This document shows, one piece after another, positions 11,330-23,137 of a DNA stretch of 64,000 bases. The notes beneath the pieces are model-generated. The model worked only from the letters and a program-made list of their open reading frames with translations. It did not search any database and was not told where the DNA came from. The DNA is from Lamellibrachia satsuma (lineage: Eukaryota; Annelida; Polychaeta; Sabellida; Siboglinidae): contig BSQZ01000029.1 of assembly GCA_033239005.1 (NCBI GenBank), positions 7,052,923 through 7,116,922 on the forward strand, read 5' to 3'. The translations under genes and the position numbers were made by a program. The stretch's first letter is position 1. Each line of letters begins with the position of its first letter.

Positions 11330-12000
11330 GAATAATTCAATGGTATTACTAGTTCCTTTGATTGTGTGTCGCGTTTGTTGTAGTTTCCACCGATAGCAAT
11401 CATTAGCCATTCAATGCGATGCACTGACGTACTAGCTAACTAGAGCAAATGTATCAGCTGCTTGTGAAGCTGTCGAGAGCCTCGGGTTGTGATATTGTGT
11501 GCTGTGCATTGTTCTTGGCATGGAAATTGTGTTCAAGTGGAACCATTGCAACCGGTAAGACACTTTGATAATTGGGTGAGTTAATGCAATTTTGTATATT
11601 GTCATATATTGCGGAATCCAGTCATTACAGTTCATTCCTCACCATATATTTTAATTCCAGCACCAACTGGACTTCTGACCAATGGCAGGTACGATTTTTG
11701 TAAAGCTAACTGGATTTGAACATTGTGGTTTGAACAAAATAGTCGTTGTTCGATACGACTACAACGATGGTGATGATGGACATTCTTCAGATGATATCGA
11801 CATTGTGTTGTGTTCGTGCTAACCCAACACTAACAGGGAACGAAAATCAATGAGGAGGTGAACCGACCAAGAAAGCCCTAATTCAAATGTGTGTTGTAAA
11901 TTATTGGAAAAATGGTAGATCATAACAATGTTTGAGCAGTGAATGTAAATATGCCGATATGTTAAATAAAAGCGGCTGATAGATATTAATGCAACACATA
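11330..12000 (+). pseudogene. Decayed paralog of the small secreted-protein gene
   Basis: Exon 1 (11449-11554, 106 bp, the same length as the copy at 6733-6838) runs from ATG through a hydrophobic stretch (CCALFLAWKLCSSG) to a phase-1 GTAAG donor. Downstream, the block corresponding to exon 2 (GFEHCGLNKIVVVRYDYND, near 11690-11765) is conserved in sequence but out of frame with the plausible acceptors (CATTACAG, AATTCCAG). Homology to the copies at 58.1 and 62.7 kb continues to about 12.0 kb. Probably non-functional. Confidence 0.55.
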
Positions 12001-12816
12001 ACAAGGTTGTAAAATTAGTCGTGTAACTTCATAATCCTTCCACGATATATTTGTTTACAAGAAATTGTATTCTGGAAGCAGTAATTCATGTGGTTAAATT
12101 AATCAAATACAAGCAAACCATGTTTGTTGGCGATTCGCGAACACATGTTTCAAATAACTGAAGAAATTATATTATGGTTTTTTGTTTTTAAGACATTATT
12201 TGTTCACTATTGGCTGAGTATAATATAAGCGTATGGGGAGTTTATACGTCAGGTTTTTATTTCCCTCCAGCCAATAAATATTCTAGGAAACGTTGATCCG
12301 CGCCATACGTCCGTGACGGGGTTAATATGAAATTGCTTTTAACCAGCTTTAGCTCATTATACAGATTGTCGTTGTCATTGTAGGAAGATGATCAAACTCT
12401 TTCTGAAAGAATCACGATTTTGACTGAAGTACCAAATAGATCAGTAACATGACATATCGTGATTATATAATGGTATCACGATAATATAATCAGTGAGATG
12501 TGTAGGACCTACGCAAGGAAATTGTTCAACCGACCTCTTTAAACGAACAGTACATAAATACATGTACACATAATGACCGGCTGTTATTTAAAATGTCAAA
12601 ATGAAAATGAGAATAAAACATAGAGTTACTTAGCAAAAGCTAGCTTTGTGCCCTTAAAAATATCACATTTAAAACCATTTCAGTACGACAGGCCGGTATA
12701 CCTGCATTGGCTGCGTTCACCATTTAAATCGCTTTTACTCATAATTATCCACTAAGTGGAGCCACTTGTTATATACGGTCATCATGGTTGAGTGAATTAG
12801 CTATTCCGCAGCGGCA
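12001..12816. other. No gene recognised
   Basis: AT-rich unique sequence, no domain recognised on either strand. Confidence 0.45.
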
Positions 12817-13229
12817 ATGGCGTACGGCTTTACGTCAACTGGCGGTTTACCGCCGTATGTTTTGGACGGATTATTTTATAGTTTTAGCGACGAATCTTTG
12901 TCGGATGCTGACGATCGAAACAACAATGAATAAAATTGAATGATGTTAGCGAACTTAGAGACCGAGCCGGTGGCAAAACGGATACTGACAGCGGGAGTAT
13001 TTTTGATGGCTACTCGGACGTCAGTGATGATGAATGTGACGGTGTAAACGCCGAGGATGAGCTGCGCAGTGAACCATCAATGCTGGATGATGAGCTGCGC
13101 AGTGAACCATCAATGCTGGATGATGAGCTGCGCAGTGAACCATCAATGCTGGATGATGAGCTGCGCACTGAACCATCAATGCTGGATGAAGAACTGCGCA
13201 CTGAACCATCAATGCTGGATGATGCGTAG
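12817..13229 (+). pseudogene. Acidic repeat-containing open frames (possible N-terminus of an old transposase or gene)
   Basis: An ATG at 12817 opens a 38-residue acidic frame (YSFSDESLSDADD) ending at 12933. A second frame (12936-13227) continues with FDGYSDVSDDECDGV and then five near-perfect 30-bp repeats encoding DELRSEPSML-D. The second frame has no ATG start, so the two parts read like one acidic N-terminal region broken by a frameshift. Acidic N-termini of this style occur in piggyBac-like proteins, but no catalytic domain follows because the pogo element interrupts about 100 bp downstream. Identity uncertain. Confidence 0.35.
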
Positions 13230-13325
13230 TTTCATTTTTGTTAGAAGAAAAAGGTGTCTGAGAATTCGTCAAAATACAAAGTTTGATTGGAATCGGTCGA
13301 GTAACAATAAATGTGTTAGCATATA

Positions 13326-13372
13326 GGGGAGACCGGGGCTAGTTGAAACGCGGGGTAAGTTGAAACATTCGA
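13326..13372 (+). repeat. Left TIR plus subterminal repeat of the pogo element
   Basis: GGGGAGACC is followed by two copies of the GGGG(C/T)(T/A)AGTTGAAAC motif in direct orientation (near 13340 and 13358). Confidence 0.9.
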
Positions 13373-13689
13373 CCTAACACTGACATAATTAAAAATAATG
13401 CGCCAGCGGTGCCATCTGGCGATCAAACGCGTTATTAAACACAACTCGTGTTGACATTGGCGCGAAGAAACGTGAATATCGAAAACTACGCAGGTTTGTT
13501 ACATTTCTCGTTGTTCAAGTAAATAAATGTGATTGTAAAGTATATGTTGTTACTCATAGCGTATCGGTCACTATTGCAAACTAAATATATGCCTGTTTAG
13601 TAGCTGCTTAGGGGATATTTGTCCATCAAAAACGAAATAAAATCGCAAAAGGAAATAGGGCGGCCGACCATTTTATTGGTCGCGCCCCC

Positions 13690-13752
13690 TGACGGGGTTA
13701 GTTGAAACATTTTCAGTGGGGCTAGTTGAAACATGTTTCAACTAGCCCCAAT
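13690..13752. repeat. Internal subterminal motif cluster (left side)
   Basis: Three further copies of the TAGTTGAAAC motif, two direct and one inverted, forming a short palindrome around ACATGTTTCAACTAGCCCC. Likely additional binding sites for the transposase (inference). Confidence 0.8.
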
Positions 13753-13888
13753 AATACATTTCGGAATTGATCGTACTAATACATAAACATGTAAACACAG
13801 TATATATCATTCACTGCAATTTGAGGTCTGATTTATTAAACCAATTACAATTAGTATCATTTAATTTCAGGTGAACTATCCATTGAGG

Positions 13889-15715
13889 ATGTACAAACGC
13901 AAAACAGACCGAGGTCGCGCCGATCATGAACAGATCATGACGGCAGTTCGGAAGGTAGTCGACACTGGTCTCCCATGTCGCAACGTAGCCGACGAACATG
14001 GCATCCCGCACTGCACGCTGCGCCGATATTGCATCAGGTATCGCTCGAATGGTGGCGATGGAGACATGCGTACTGGTTATTTCAACGCCCAGTCTGTGTT
14101 ATCCATCGACGAGAAGCAACTACTCGTAGACTACGTGCAAAGAGCGGCCGCATTGTATTATGGGCTGAACACAATGGAGATGCGACGTCTTGCATACGAC
14201 TACGCAAAGAAACTAGAAAAGAAAATGCCAAATTCTTGGGCTTCTAACGAAAAAGCTGAGGTCGACTGGCTAACTGGTTTCTTAAAACGACACAGGGAGA
14301 TCGCATTACGGACGCCGGAAGCGACGTCTCTCCGACGTGCCATGAATTTCAACAGGGCGAACGTCGCCTTATTCAACGACAACTTAGAGCGGCTGTACCT
14401 ACGCGAGGCATTGACGCCATCTAGAATCTGGAATGTTGATGAAATGGGCTGCACCACTGTGCAGAAACCCAGTAAGGTCATCGCGTCGACTGGTGTCAAA
14501 CAAGTTGGAGCAATTGTGTCCGCCGAAAGGGGACAGCTTGTGACTGTGTGCTGCGCGGTCAGTGCGATTGGTAACACTGTTCCACCAATGTTCGTGTTCC
14601 CGAGGGTGCACTACAGAGATTCCTTTGTGAACGGTGCTCCCCCCAACTCCATTGGCGCCGCACACCCATCTGGCTGGATGACAGCTGAAAACTTCTTGAC
14701 ATTTATGAAGCATTTCGTGCGTCATGTGCGTTGCTCTCAAGAAGAAACTGTGCTATTGATTCTCGATAATCACGAATCCCGTTTGTCAACTGAGGTCCTA
14801 GAATTCGCTAAAGAGAACGGGGTGATCATGCTCTCATTCCCCCCGCACACATCTCATAAGTTGCAGCCGCTCGATCGTTCCGCTTACGGACCGTTCAAAA
14901 AGTATTACAACTCGGCCTGCGATGGGTGGATAGTCGGGCATCCGGGTCGCACGATGACAATCTACGACATTGCGGGAGTGGTGGGAACCGCATTCCCCAG
15001 GGTCATGACCCCCGCAAACATCCTGTCGGGTTTTCGCGTGAGTGGCATATCGCTCTTCGACAGGTTCATCTTTAATGAGGATGATTTCCTAGAATCAGCT
15101 GTAACTGACTTGCCGAATCCATATCAACCACCGACAACCACCGTTGCGGCCGTGCATCAACAACCGACAACAACCGTTGCGGCCGTGCATCAACCACCGA
15201 CAACCACCGTTGCGGCCGTGCATCAACCACCGACAACCACCGTTGCGGCCGTGCATCAACCACCGACAACCACCGTTGGGACCGTGCATCAACCACCAGA
15301 AGCCAGTATTGCAGTAACCGTCACACAGGCTGTCGATGCAACTGTCGATGTGCTGAACTCTCTCCCATCAACGTCACGCGCGGGTGGATCTGTGTCATCA
15401 ACCTCGATTGCTATTTCTCCGGAACACGTCAGACCATTTCCCAAAGCCTGCCCTCGGAAAGGGATTCGTCGCGGCCGAAAACCTGGACGCACAAGGGTGC
15501 TGACCGACACTCCTGAGAAGAATGCGATTATTCAGGAACAGCAACACAAATCATGCAAAAGGAAATGTGGTGCAAAAACATCCAGTGTTGCCAGGGCCTT
15601 GGTGGTCTCCAAAAAAGCAAAACCAGCACCCGTGAATAACGACGATTCATGCCCATGTCTGCTATGCGGCGAACCCTTTAGTAACAGCCTGCCAGGTGAA
15701 AATGGGTGCACATGA
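13889..15715 (+). CDS. pogo-type DDE transposase (DDE_1/CENP-B-like), 608 aa
   Basis: The first ATG is at 13889. The frame is open for six codons upstream, but only from a GTG immediately after a TTTAATTTCAG acceptor-like sequence, so a spliced 5' leader is possible. Order of parts: a basic N-terminal helix-turn-helix region (residues ~1-55, TAVRKVVDTGLPCRNVADEH), a second DNA-binding region (~75-155), then the DDE domain with Asp184 (IWNVDEMG), Asp293 (LLILDNHESR) and Asp329 (LQPLDRSAYG), giving the DD35D spacing typical of pogo elements. Residues ~412-470 carry five PPTTTVAAVHQ repeats. A basic tail and a CPCLLCGEPF zinc-knuckle-like end follow. The final residues may be frameshifted, because the alternative frame after 15700 continues with WVHMKTV. 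It presumably cuts and pastes the surrounding element. Confidence 0.9.
   Translation: MYKRKTDRGRADHEQIMTAVRKVVDTGLPCRNVADEHGIPHCTLRRYCIRYRSNGGDGDMRTGYFNAQSVLSIDEKQLLVDYVQRAAALYYGLNTMEMRRLAYDYAKKLEKKMPNSWASNEKAEVDWLTGFLKRHREIALRTPEATSLRRAMNFNRANVALFNDNLERLYLREALTPSRIWNVDEMGCTTVQKPSKVIASTGVKQVGAIVSAERGQLVTVCCAVSAIGNTVPPMFVFPRVHYRDSFVNGAPPNSIGAAHPSGWMTAENFLTFMKHFVRHVRCSQEETVLLILDNHESRLSTEVLEFAKENGVIMLSFPPHTSHKLQPLDRSAYGPFKKYYNSACDGWIVGHPGRTMTIYDIAGVVGTAFPRVMTPANILSGFRVSGISLFDRFIFNEDDFLESAVTDLPNPYQPPTTTVAAVHQQPTTTVAAVHQPPTTTVAAVHQPPTTTVAAVHQPPTTTVGTVHQPPEASIAVTVTQAVDATVDVLNSLPSTSRAGGSVSSTSIAISPEHVRPFPKACPRKGIRRGRKPGRTRVLTDTPEKNAIIQEQQHKSCKRKCGAKTSSVARALVVSKKAKPAPVNNDDSCPCLLCGEPFSNSLPGENGCT
15121..15300 (+). 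repeat. 33-bp in-frame tandem repeat inside the transposase
   Basis: Five copies of a 33-bp unit encoding PPTTTVAAVHQ, between the catalytic domain and the basic tail. The multiple-of-three period keeps the frame open. Confidence 0.93.
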
Positions 15716-15967
15716 AAACTGTACGTCTGGCGACAAATGCTTTGTGTGTGACCATTGTCAATAATAACCTACGCACTCCGCCAGTTCAGTAAGTTAGCCT
15801 CCTACAAGTTTGATGGCCATGTTTCACTGTTAAGTGTTAATGTTAACGTTCCTCGTTATAATAATATGTTGTGGGCACCTGCCCTGCTTATAAATACATA
15901 TTAATTATAATGTTTTGACATTTAATTAATTGTTTTTATGTATAAAAATCGTCATATCAACGAAAAA

Positions 15968-16032
15968 AAGGTGTTTCAACTTACCCCGGTACATGTTTCA
16001 ACTTGCCCCGCATACTGGGCTAGTTGGAACAC
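15968..16032. repeat. Internal subterminal motif cluster (right side)
   Basis: GTTTCAACTTACCCCGG and TTTCAACTTGCCCCG repeats plus GGGCTAGTTGGAAC, mirroring the cluster at 13690-13752. Confidence 0.8.
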
Positions 16033-16189
16033 TTGGACTACTTTCAAAAAAGTAGATACATGTAAAAACATTACTATAGGTACAATATTTTTATGGCTGT
16101 TTTATGTGGCCCAATACATGTGTTTAGATATGCGTGATGCATTTTGTTGCAGGTTCAGCCTATTTCGTGTATTTGCCAAAATAAACAAA

Positions 16190-16216
16190 ATCGTTTCAAC
16201 TAGCCCGGGTCTCCCC
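16190..16216 (-). repeat. Right TIR of the pogo element
   Basis: CGTTTCAACTAGCCCGGGTC followed by TCCCC, the near-exact complement of the left end, followed by TA. Confidence 0.92.
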
Positions 16217-16620
16217 TAAATCATAGTTGATCGTCTATTGGCGCAAGAGTAATCATATGCTTGGAATGCCACTTGTCTCCAACCAATCAGAACAGCTGTT
16301 AATTAGCATTCAGGATTAAGATGAGTTGGAACAACGCAACATGTCTACTAATTTTATTTTATTTTTACAACCCACATTATTTTCCAACTCTCACTGCTGA
16401 CTCCTTGCCTTCACCTTTACAAGCAGCACAAATAAAGTGGCAGACCTTTGCGGCATAGTATTCCAACTCCACTGAAGTGTTACACCTCAAACCCTCTCTG
16501 ACAACCAGTGTGTCCACCTACTAATTATCAGAGGCAAACACTGTACTGCCACAAGTGTAGGTATTATCCTCCTTCCTGTGCTTCACAATACGTTGCTGGA
16601 CTGGCATTAACTTGGTCGCA
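16217..16620. other. No gene recognised; right flank of the pogo insertion
   Basis: Unique sequence. The minus strand has cysteine-containing stretches (VCHFICAACKGEG) that might belong to the transposase-like relic further right, but this is weak. Confidence 0.35.
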
Positions 16621-16621
16621 G

Positions 16622-16822
<201 letters not shown>

Positions 16823-16902
16823 TGGCTTGTTGCAGTCTGTATACCGCACAACATCCCACACTTTTGGGCCGATTAGACGACTGAATCGCTCCTGCAAGAG
16901 GT

Positions 16903-18080
16903 TCAGAACGGGCTGAACGAAGCCTTCATGGAATCACTAAATCCGTGTGAGCGCTCCGAGAACGGCCTGGCATCATGTATGCAAGAGATTCTTCTTTTAT
17001 GGGCCTCCATGTTGATTGTCATCGGTGTTCTGTTGAGGGCAACATGATGCAGCCCCATGTTTAGCAGTGAGTTGAAACGCTCTGCAAGATTTGGCCAGCT
17101 TTCCATAGGTGCCGTCCGTGCGGTAATGAAAAGATCAAGATCCAACAAGATGAACTGTGCTATACTGGACAACTGAAATAATCCATAGGTTGTTCGATGG
17201 CCAGATCCTCCATCTGTGTAGTGGATCATGATTGGCATATCGGCTACAACGTTGTCTATGCTGTACATATCCCTCACCAACCGAGTTGTCACGGTACCAT
17301 AACGAAATGCATTCGAGGGGTGAAAGATTTTGTCTTTTAAGACCACTTGTACGTCATCTGTGAACACAGTGTCGAATGGTGAGTTTGGGATCTCAGACAT
17401 AAAGACCACCGATGGAATGATCTTGCACACATGTACATCAAGATCCAAGGCTGCAACAGCTGCACCATCCTAAGGAGCCAGAAAACAATTGTGTTGTCTG
17501 GCAGTTGCGTTGATAGGACTGGCTGGCTCTCCGATAGGGATGACAGCTTTATCATTCAAACTAAGCATGCAGGCACTATCTTTCCACATGGCTGCAAAAC
17601 GTCTTAGCAGACGTAGCAGGTACTGACAGAACCAGACATCATCATGTGAGCCTCTGATTTGTCGGGTTTGCACGACAAATTTAATGGAGAATAGACCTGT
17701 ACTGTACAGTACTTTATCAATTGTTGGTTCCTTAGGCCAGATTTGGAGGCGCACCCATTCAGTAGTTGGAAAGGCTGAACGTTCTGGCGCACGGCTGGCA
17801 ATAATCTGCACAAGGTCCTCCACTGATATAGCAAATGGAAGGAAGATCTCATTGCAATGTCGCCTTTTTGGGCAGCACAAGTGATTTCATTGAAACATCT
17901 CTCCATTTCTGTCCAAAATACATCAACATTATCACACAACATTATTTTCAGGAGTCTTCCTTCAGCAGCCGATGCGATCTGGTGTTCTGCGACACTGCTA
18001 TCATCAACAGCCAGTCGAAGTAAGCATGGACTCAACGCGAGCTCTGTATGAAGCGGGCGTAGGACGAGTGAACGCAATGA
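16903..18080 (-). pseudogene. Decayed transposase-like gene (YTDGGSGHR family)
   Basis: Reading the minus strand from 18080 downwards: EMERCFNEITCAAQKGDIAM, then after a frameshift WVRLQIWPKEPTIDKVLYST, FVVQTRQIRG and an in-frame TAG near 17470. A long open part (17448-16903) follows with MIHYTDGGSGHRTTY, QFILLDLDLFITARTAP, and SWPNLAERFNSLLNMGL. These motifs recall an uncharacterised family repeated in many aquatic invertebrate genomes. The spaced acidic residues (TDGG, LDLD, ERFN) look like a DDE-type site, but that is inference. The stop and frameshift show decay, though the last 180 codons are open. Confidence 0.6.
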
Positions 18081-18600
18081 TTACATGTTAACCCACCCGA
18101 TCTCATGCCTACCATATTGACCCTAACAAGATAATGCAACACGATGAAACAAAGATATCTTTAAACAAAACATACATATTTTTCGTAATTTTATTGAAGC
18201 ATAGTTCATTTAGATTGCAGAAATATGGATAACATTTAATTACAATTGATTTTCATCATTACCAATTGGAACGTAAAATATAGTCATACTTATTATGATC
18301 TTATTGACTAAGTTCAATGATGTACACACAAATCAGTGATGTAGCAAACAATGCAGTTAACTATTTTAATTTTACAGTCGTTTATCCCATCGCGATTCAA
18401 ATACGTTGATGTTCATATAATTATTTATATAGTGTGATAATAGCAAGTGTAGTCAGTTTAACAAAATAACGTGCGTACATTTTTTAACATCAACGAACAA
18501 ATTGACTTATGACCCCCCAGAGCCAGTGTCTGTAGTAAGACGAGACAAAAGAAGAAGGGCAATATACGTAGCCACCTTTACCATTGTATCGCATTGAAAC
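18081..18600. other. No recognisable feature
   Basis: AT-rich unique sequence. Confidence 0.45.
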
Positions 18601-18611
18601 ATCGAATTGCG

Positions 18612-18925
18612 AGGGCAGCTTTAAGGTAGCCATGACATATGAAAGTCACAACAAATACAACGATCACCACTTTAAGGTAGCCATGTCATATGAAAGTCAC
18701 AACAAATACAACGATCACCACTTTAAGGTAGCCATGTCATATGAAAGTCATAACAAATACAACGATCACCACTTAAAGGTAACCATGACATATGAAAGTC
18801 ACAACAAATACAACGATCACCACTTTAAGGTAGCCATGTCATATGAAAGTCACAACAAATACAACGATCACCACTTTAAGGTAGTCATGTCATATGAAAG
18901 TCACAACAAGTACAACGATCACAAC
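18612..18925 (+). repeat. 51-bp tandem repeat, ~6 copies
   Basis: Unit contains GTAGCCATGTCATATGAAAG and CAACAAATACAACGATCACC. The 51-bp period (17 codons) leaves a 140-codon open frame (18584-19006) with KVAMSYESHNKYNDHHF repeats. No splice or promoter context supports a gene. Confidence 0.92.
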
Positions 18926-20070
<1,145 letters not shown>

Positions 20071-20074
20071 CTTC

Positions 20075-20480
20075 CTCTCTTGATTACATCTCACTTCTTT
20101 CCTTTTGTCACTCACTCCGTTTCTCTCCCTTCTCACTTTACCTCCCTCACTCCTTTCCTCCTTTCCTCTCTCCACCCTCCATTACTGCCTGCATGCATAC
20201 CTGTCTCCCTCCTTTCCCCCTCCCCCCGCCACCCCACCCACCCTCCCTCGCTTCCCTCCCTATCTCCCCCCTTCTCACCACCCATCCACCCACTTTATCT
20301 TCCTCACCCAACGTATCTCTCTCCAATCCCTATCCCCTTCCTCCTATTGCCGTATTCTTCCTTTATTCTGTCCTCCCATACAACCTTTCTCCCTCCCTCC
20401 AACCGCCCATTCCTTTTTACCCCTTACATTTAGATTATTCCCTTACTCCAATTTATCTCCCTCCCTCCCTGTCTCCAATC
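20075..20480. repeat. Pyrimidine-rich (CCCTCC/CTTC) tract
   Basis: Low-complexity pyrimidine-rich stretch immediately 3' of the CUB/EGF locus; on the sense (minus) strand it would be a purine-rich 3' UTR. It contains AATAAA on the minus strand at 20362-20367, about 150 bp past the stop codon, a plausible poly(A) signal. Pro/Ser/Leu frames on the plus strand are artefacts. Confidence 0.7.
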
Positions 20481-20516
20481 ATTGTAAACAACCATTTGTT
20501 TACAATCAAAGGTCCA

Positions 20517-20989
20517 TCACTCGATGCTGAGTTCACACAACTTCCAGTCCGCAAACCGATTCGGGATTTCAATGGTGACATACTTAGTTTTGTTCTCCGT
20601 GTATTCACAAGCTGCGACGCATGAGGTCAGACCTCCAGTTTCGGCGACACCCCTCAGCGCACAGATGTGATAGTTTCCAGACACCAGTCCGCAGTCAGAC
20701 AACTTTGTGTGTCTGGTCATTACCTTGAGGTGGGAGTGGGAGCAGACAAGACGATGGCCGGTGATTCTGACTTTGAACGACGCGTGGATGGTGGCGGGGA
20801 CAGCTGTCTTCATGACCAGTCCAGACCTCCAGCAAGCATTCCGTGGCTGAGGGACCCACTGACCCGTCAACGGCGAGAATGTGTACATCTCAGTGTCCTC
20901 CAGGATCAGACAAGTGTCGTTGTTTACGTCAATGAGACTCATCGCCATTTCCACCGTGGCAAGTGGGTCGAATTCGGGATGCTCCAACT
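20517..20989 (-). CDS. Terminal exon: unrecognised cysteine-rich C-terminal domain
   Basis: The exon starts after a TTGTTATAG acceptor in phase 1, matching the phase of the EGF exons, and encodes 156 residues to a TAA/TAG-type stop at 20517-20519. It begins LEHPEFDPLATVEMAMSLID and contains about nine cysteines (DTCLIL, NACWRS, LVCSHS, SDCGLV, HICALR, TSCVAACEY, KLCELS). I cannot assign it to a named domain. Spacing resembles a compact disulphide-stabilised extracellular module rather than EGF. No membrane segment is visible, so the protein would be secreted or matrix-bound. Confidence 0.7.
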
Positions 20990-21514
20990 CTATAACAATC
21001 AGTGAGTATTACAAATAAGAAGAGTATATTTACATATTTTATCATGTAGAATGCATGCCGCTGATACCAAACATGTGTATACAAGTATCATAAGCAAAAC
21101 TGCTTGGATATCATTGAAATGCATGTAACATTGTACGTAGGCTCAGTGCCAACCATGATAATTTTCGACCCGAGGTATATCGACACAATGCATTTGTTCT
21201 TGGAGCACTGACTTGTGAGCAGTATGCGCAGACTATCGTATTATTGTGGCGATTATAAAACTAATGAATGCTTGCGCACCCAGTAAGTTCTAATGTAACA
21301 TTAGTTGCGGATTCTTATTACGAAAATCGTTAGTATGAAACGGAATTAAACGCAGACATGTCAAATACCCGACAAACCGGGCATATATGTTAATACGCTT
21401 AGGCGACCTGACTGAATTGTATCAAACGAAAACCTATCGGATTTAAATGCAACACAATCAATTTTAAATTACAACGATAAATAGCTACCACTGTTTTCAT
21501 ATATCATAATTTTA

Positions 21515-21733
<219 letters not shown>

Positions 21734-22178
21734 TCACATTTTTTTGACACCCGGAATTCGACAGTGCGAATGCATGGGAACAAACTATAACATGCAATTC
21801 TTTGTTAATTAACCAATATACGACTCATTATGAAACATGATGATATAGTGATTGCATCGTATGCGGTGTGCATGGAACCATTGTTGGCATTATCGGCTAA
21901 ATACATTTGCTCCATTTAGCTATCGCTTCTAATTAACTACAAAGTGAATAATTCTGTTCTTAAAACAATTTACAATTGGAGAGAGGGGGAGTACGATTTA
22001 CTGTTCCGGAGCAGTTATGCCTATAAGAAGATGTAGAACAAAATGAGTTTTAGTTATTGAATTTTTAATTCCGGTTTTGTCATAGAAATGAGTACCTCCT
22101 AACATAGTTAGTCCTATGCATTTAAGCCACCGTTGATCACAGTTACAAAGTAAATTGATTACCGTATTATTCATATTA

Positions 22179-22364
<186 letters not shown>

Positions 22365-22697
22365 TTATGTAATTATGACTGCAGTAATTACATATGTTTG
22401 ATTTATTTGTGATCTCTACGATGCTTACAAACACAACATAGTGAAAACATCCTTCATGTTAAAAATGAGCGTAATCATAAATTACATGACATTTTTTGTA
22501 ACATATCATCTAAACAACGTATATATAGCCAACGTCGGTACCCGCAACATATTCACTTCTGTCAGCAAACTCAAATCAAAGCATAATGTTGTTTGTTAGT
22601 GGCAAATAACTATAATTATAACGTGTTCAAGTGAATTTAAATTAAGTGACGAGTAAATGTAGGTTTATTATTATTTCTTTATATGACAATAACTCAC

Positions 22698-22811
22698 CAG
22701 TTTCACACTCGGAGTCCTCGTATCCAGGCGCACAAGTACATATGTACTTGTTGACTCCGTCAGTGCAGGTGCCGCCATTTTGACACGGGAGGCTGGCACA
22801 TTCATCTATAT
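22698..22811 (-). CDS. EGF-like exon (intact)
   Basis: 114 bp, TTTTAG acceptor, GTGAGT donor, phase 1-1. Begins [16 protein letters not shown], ends GYEDSECET, six cysteines present. Confidence 0.88.
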
Positions 22812-23023
22812 CTAAAACAACATAGTAAATGCAGATGCAAATAAAACAACATACATACAACACGACGCAGCGACATCGCAGTAACACGTGTAGTGCACAT
22901 TTCAAGTAAAAAAAAACATTGTAACGTATCTAAGAAAACAGCATCATATGAAAAGTGTGGACATAATTTCGTCAAATAATAATGTCCACGTCGCAAGAAA
23001 TAAAATATCTGACCGCGACTTAC

Positions 23024-23130
23024 CAATCTCACAGTTGGTGTCCACGTATCCATTGTCACAAGTGCAACTGTATCTGTTGACTGCGTCCGTGCAAGTGCCG
23101 CCATTTTGACACGGGTTGCTGGCACATTAA
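23024..23130 (-). pseudogene. EGF-like exon with destroyed 5' end
   Basis: Six-cysteine EGF core and GTAAGT donor are intact, but the codon before the first cysteine is TAA where Glu is expected, and the usual CTAG acceptor with the Asp-x-Asp start is gone (TACCAAAT instead). Probably cannot be spliced in. Confidence 0.75.
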
Positions 23131-23137
23131 TTTGGTA

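Larger units (their letters stand above)
13326..16216 (+). mobile_element. Complete pogo-type (Tc1/mariner superfamily) DNA transposon, 2.9 kb
   Basis: The left end GGGGAGACCGGGGCTAGTTG and the right end, its near-perfect complement, form terminal inverted repeats of about 24 bp. Both are flanked by TA (13324-13325 and 16217-16218), the target duplication expected for this superfamily. The interior holds one long transposase frame with an intact acidic triad. The motif GGGGYWAGTTGAAAC recurs just inside both ends, as expected for transposase-binding sites. An open transposase and matching ends suggest recent insertion. Confidence 0.93.

Noticed and set aside
13871..13888. Six extra N-terminal codons of the pogo transposase
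   Set aside because: They begin with GTG directly after an acceptor-like TTTCAG. A eukaryotic start at the ATG at 13889 is more plausible.
20080..20624. Overlapping plus-strand Pro/Ser-rich frames
   Set aside because: Low-complexity pyrimidine tract lying just 3' of the minus-strand terminal exon of the CUB/EGF locus, partly antisense to it.
22802..23125. Minus-strand 107-codon frame beginning MPATRVKMAAL
   Set aside because: Shifted frame of the damaged EGF exon at 23024-23130; the EGF cysteine pattern is in another frame.
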